The position numbers and the translations under genes are program-made. Of a stretch of 64,000 bases of DNA, positions 63,611 to 64,000 are shown in pieces. A model generated the notes under the pieces. It was not told the origin of the DNA and ran no database searches. It worked only from the letters and a program-made list of their open reading frames with translations. Source of the stretch: Allopusillimonas sp048270225 (GTDB lineage: Bacteria; Pseudomonadota; Gammaproteobacteria; Burkholderiales; Burkholderiaceae_B). Every line of letters begins with the position of its first letter. The stretch's first letter is position 1. The stretch covers positions 186,001 to 250,000 of the forward strand of contig JBLWTG010000002.1 in assembly GCA_048270225.1 (NCBI GenBank), written 5' to 3'.

Positions 63611-64000
63611 TCAAAGCAGATTACGCAACACAAACTGCATGATGCCGCCATGGCGGTAGTAATCCGCCTCGCTGGGGGTATCGATGCGCACCCGGGCGTC
63701 GAACTCGACACCACCCGCCCTGACCTTCACGGTCTTGGGGATTTTGCCTTCGTTCAGGCCTACAACACCTTCGATGTCGAAGACCTCCTCGCCGGAAATG
63801 CCCAGCGACTCGGCATTCTGCCCATCCGGAAACTGCAGCGGCAGCACACCCATGCCCAACAGGTTGGACCGGTGGATGCGTTCGTAAGACTCGGCAATCA
63901 CCGCACGCACACCCAGCAGCACGGTACCCTTGGCGGCCCAGTCGCGCGATGAGCCCGAGCCGTATTCCTTGCCGGCCAGAATCACCAGCGGCGTGCCAGC
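63611..64000 (-). CDS. acnA: Aconitate hydratase, C-terminal part (5' end outside window)
   Basis: 129 residues, open to the window edge. The swivel domain motifs are ILAGKEYGSGSSRDWAAKG and RIHRSNLLGMGVLPLQF, characteristic of AcnA/IRP-type aconitases. The [4Fe-4S] domain lies upstream, outside the window. It isomerises citrate and isocitrate in the TCA cycle. Confidence 0.94.
   Translation of the reverse strand, partial: AGTPLVILAGKEYGSGSSRDWAAKGTVLLGVRAVIAESYERIHRSNLLGMGVLPLQFPDGQNAESLGISGEEVFDIEGVVGLNEGKIPKTVKVRAGGVEFDARVRIDTPSEADYYRHGGIMQFVLRNLL

Overview
The window is about 64 kb of dense, GC-rich (about 60%) bacterial chromosome. Several things point to a betaproteobacterium of the order Burkholderiales, most likely family Alcaligenaceae: tripartite-tricarboxylate (Bug-type) binding proteins, an rsmB-DUF4390-ntrY-ntrX cluster with a short NtrX, several TRAP transporters, and def-fmt next to dprA. 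The genus cannot be fixed from sequence alone. No rRNA, tRNA or CRISPR array was found.

Layout. (1) 1-6.8 kb: a catabolic operon with a LysR regulator (5' end outside the window), a DUF1445 protein, a complete DctPQM TRAP transporter, a DUF2848 protein and an amidase. (2) 6.8-19.9 kb: housekeeping genes, namely trmL, a comF-type gene, a BioC-like methyltransferase, rsmB-DUF4390-ntrY-ntrX, rimO, dprA, def-fmt, HMG-CoA lyase and a small membrane protein. (3) 19.9-27.5 kb: an accessory segment bounded by two inverted copies of a structured repeat of about 235 bp. It holds chrA, an alpha/beta hydrolase, a VOC protein, a predicted winged-helix gene with an overlapping small gene, two HigBA-type modules (one with a frameshifted toxin), and many gene fragments: an antitoxin, a GNAT, an SDR (two pieces), an Lhr-like helicase, an AmpC-like beta-lactamase, a 182-bp duplicate of the VOC 3' end and two transposase fragments. 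(4) 27.5-38.4 kb: an AapJ-type binding protein, then a branched-chain/organic-acid ABC transporter (livKHMGF) bracketed by two CoA ligases, with a divergent Crp/Fnr regulator. (5) 38.4-40.9 kb: a Bug protein and gdhA. (6) 40.9-51.8 kb: glgA-treZ-treY, a small proline-rich protein, two sigma-54 enhancer-binding proteins and a sigma-54 gene. (7) 51.8-64 kb: asparaginase, an RluA-type synthase, a TAXI TRAP transporter, a decayed ZIP transporter, a thioesterase, rmuC, a second Bug protein, panB, an aldo/keto reductase, slyX and the 3' end of acnA.

The strongest new idea is in region 6. By eye I find three close matches to the sigma-54 -24/-12 consensus: upstream of glgA-treZ-treY, upstream of the divergent proline-rich gene, and upstream of the sigma-54 gene itself. 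Together with the two adjacent enhancer-binding proteins this suggests a self-contained, autoregulated sigma-54 circuit that turns ADP-glucose-derived glucan into trehalose. That is inference and needs testing. The second notable signal is the inverted structured repeat around the accessory segment. Its two copies keep the same stems while their sequences have changed on both sides.
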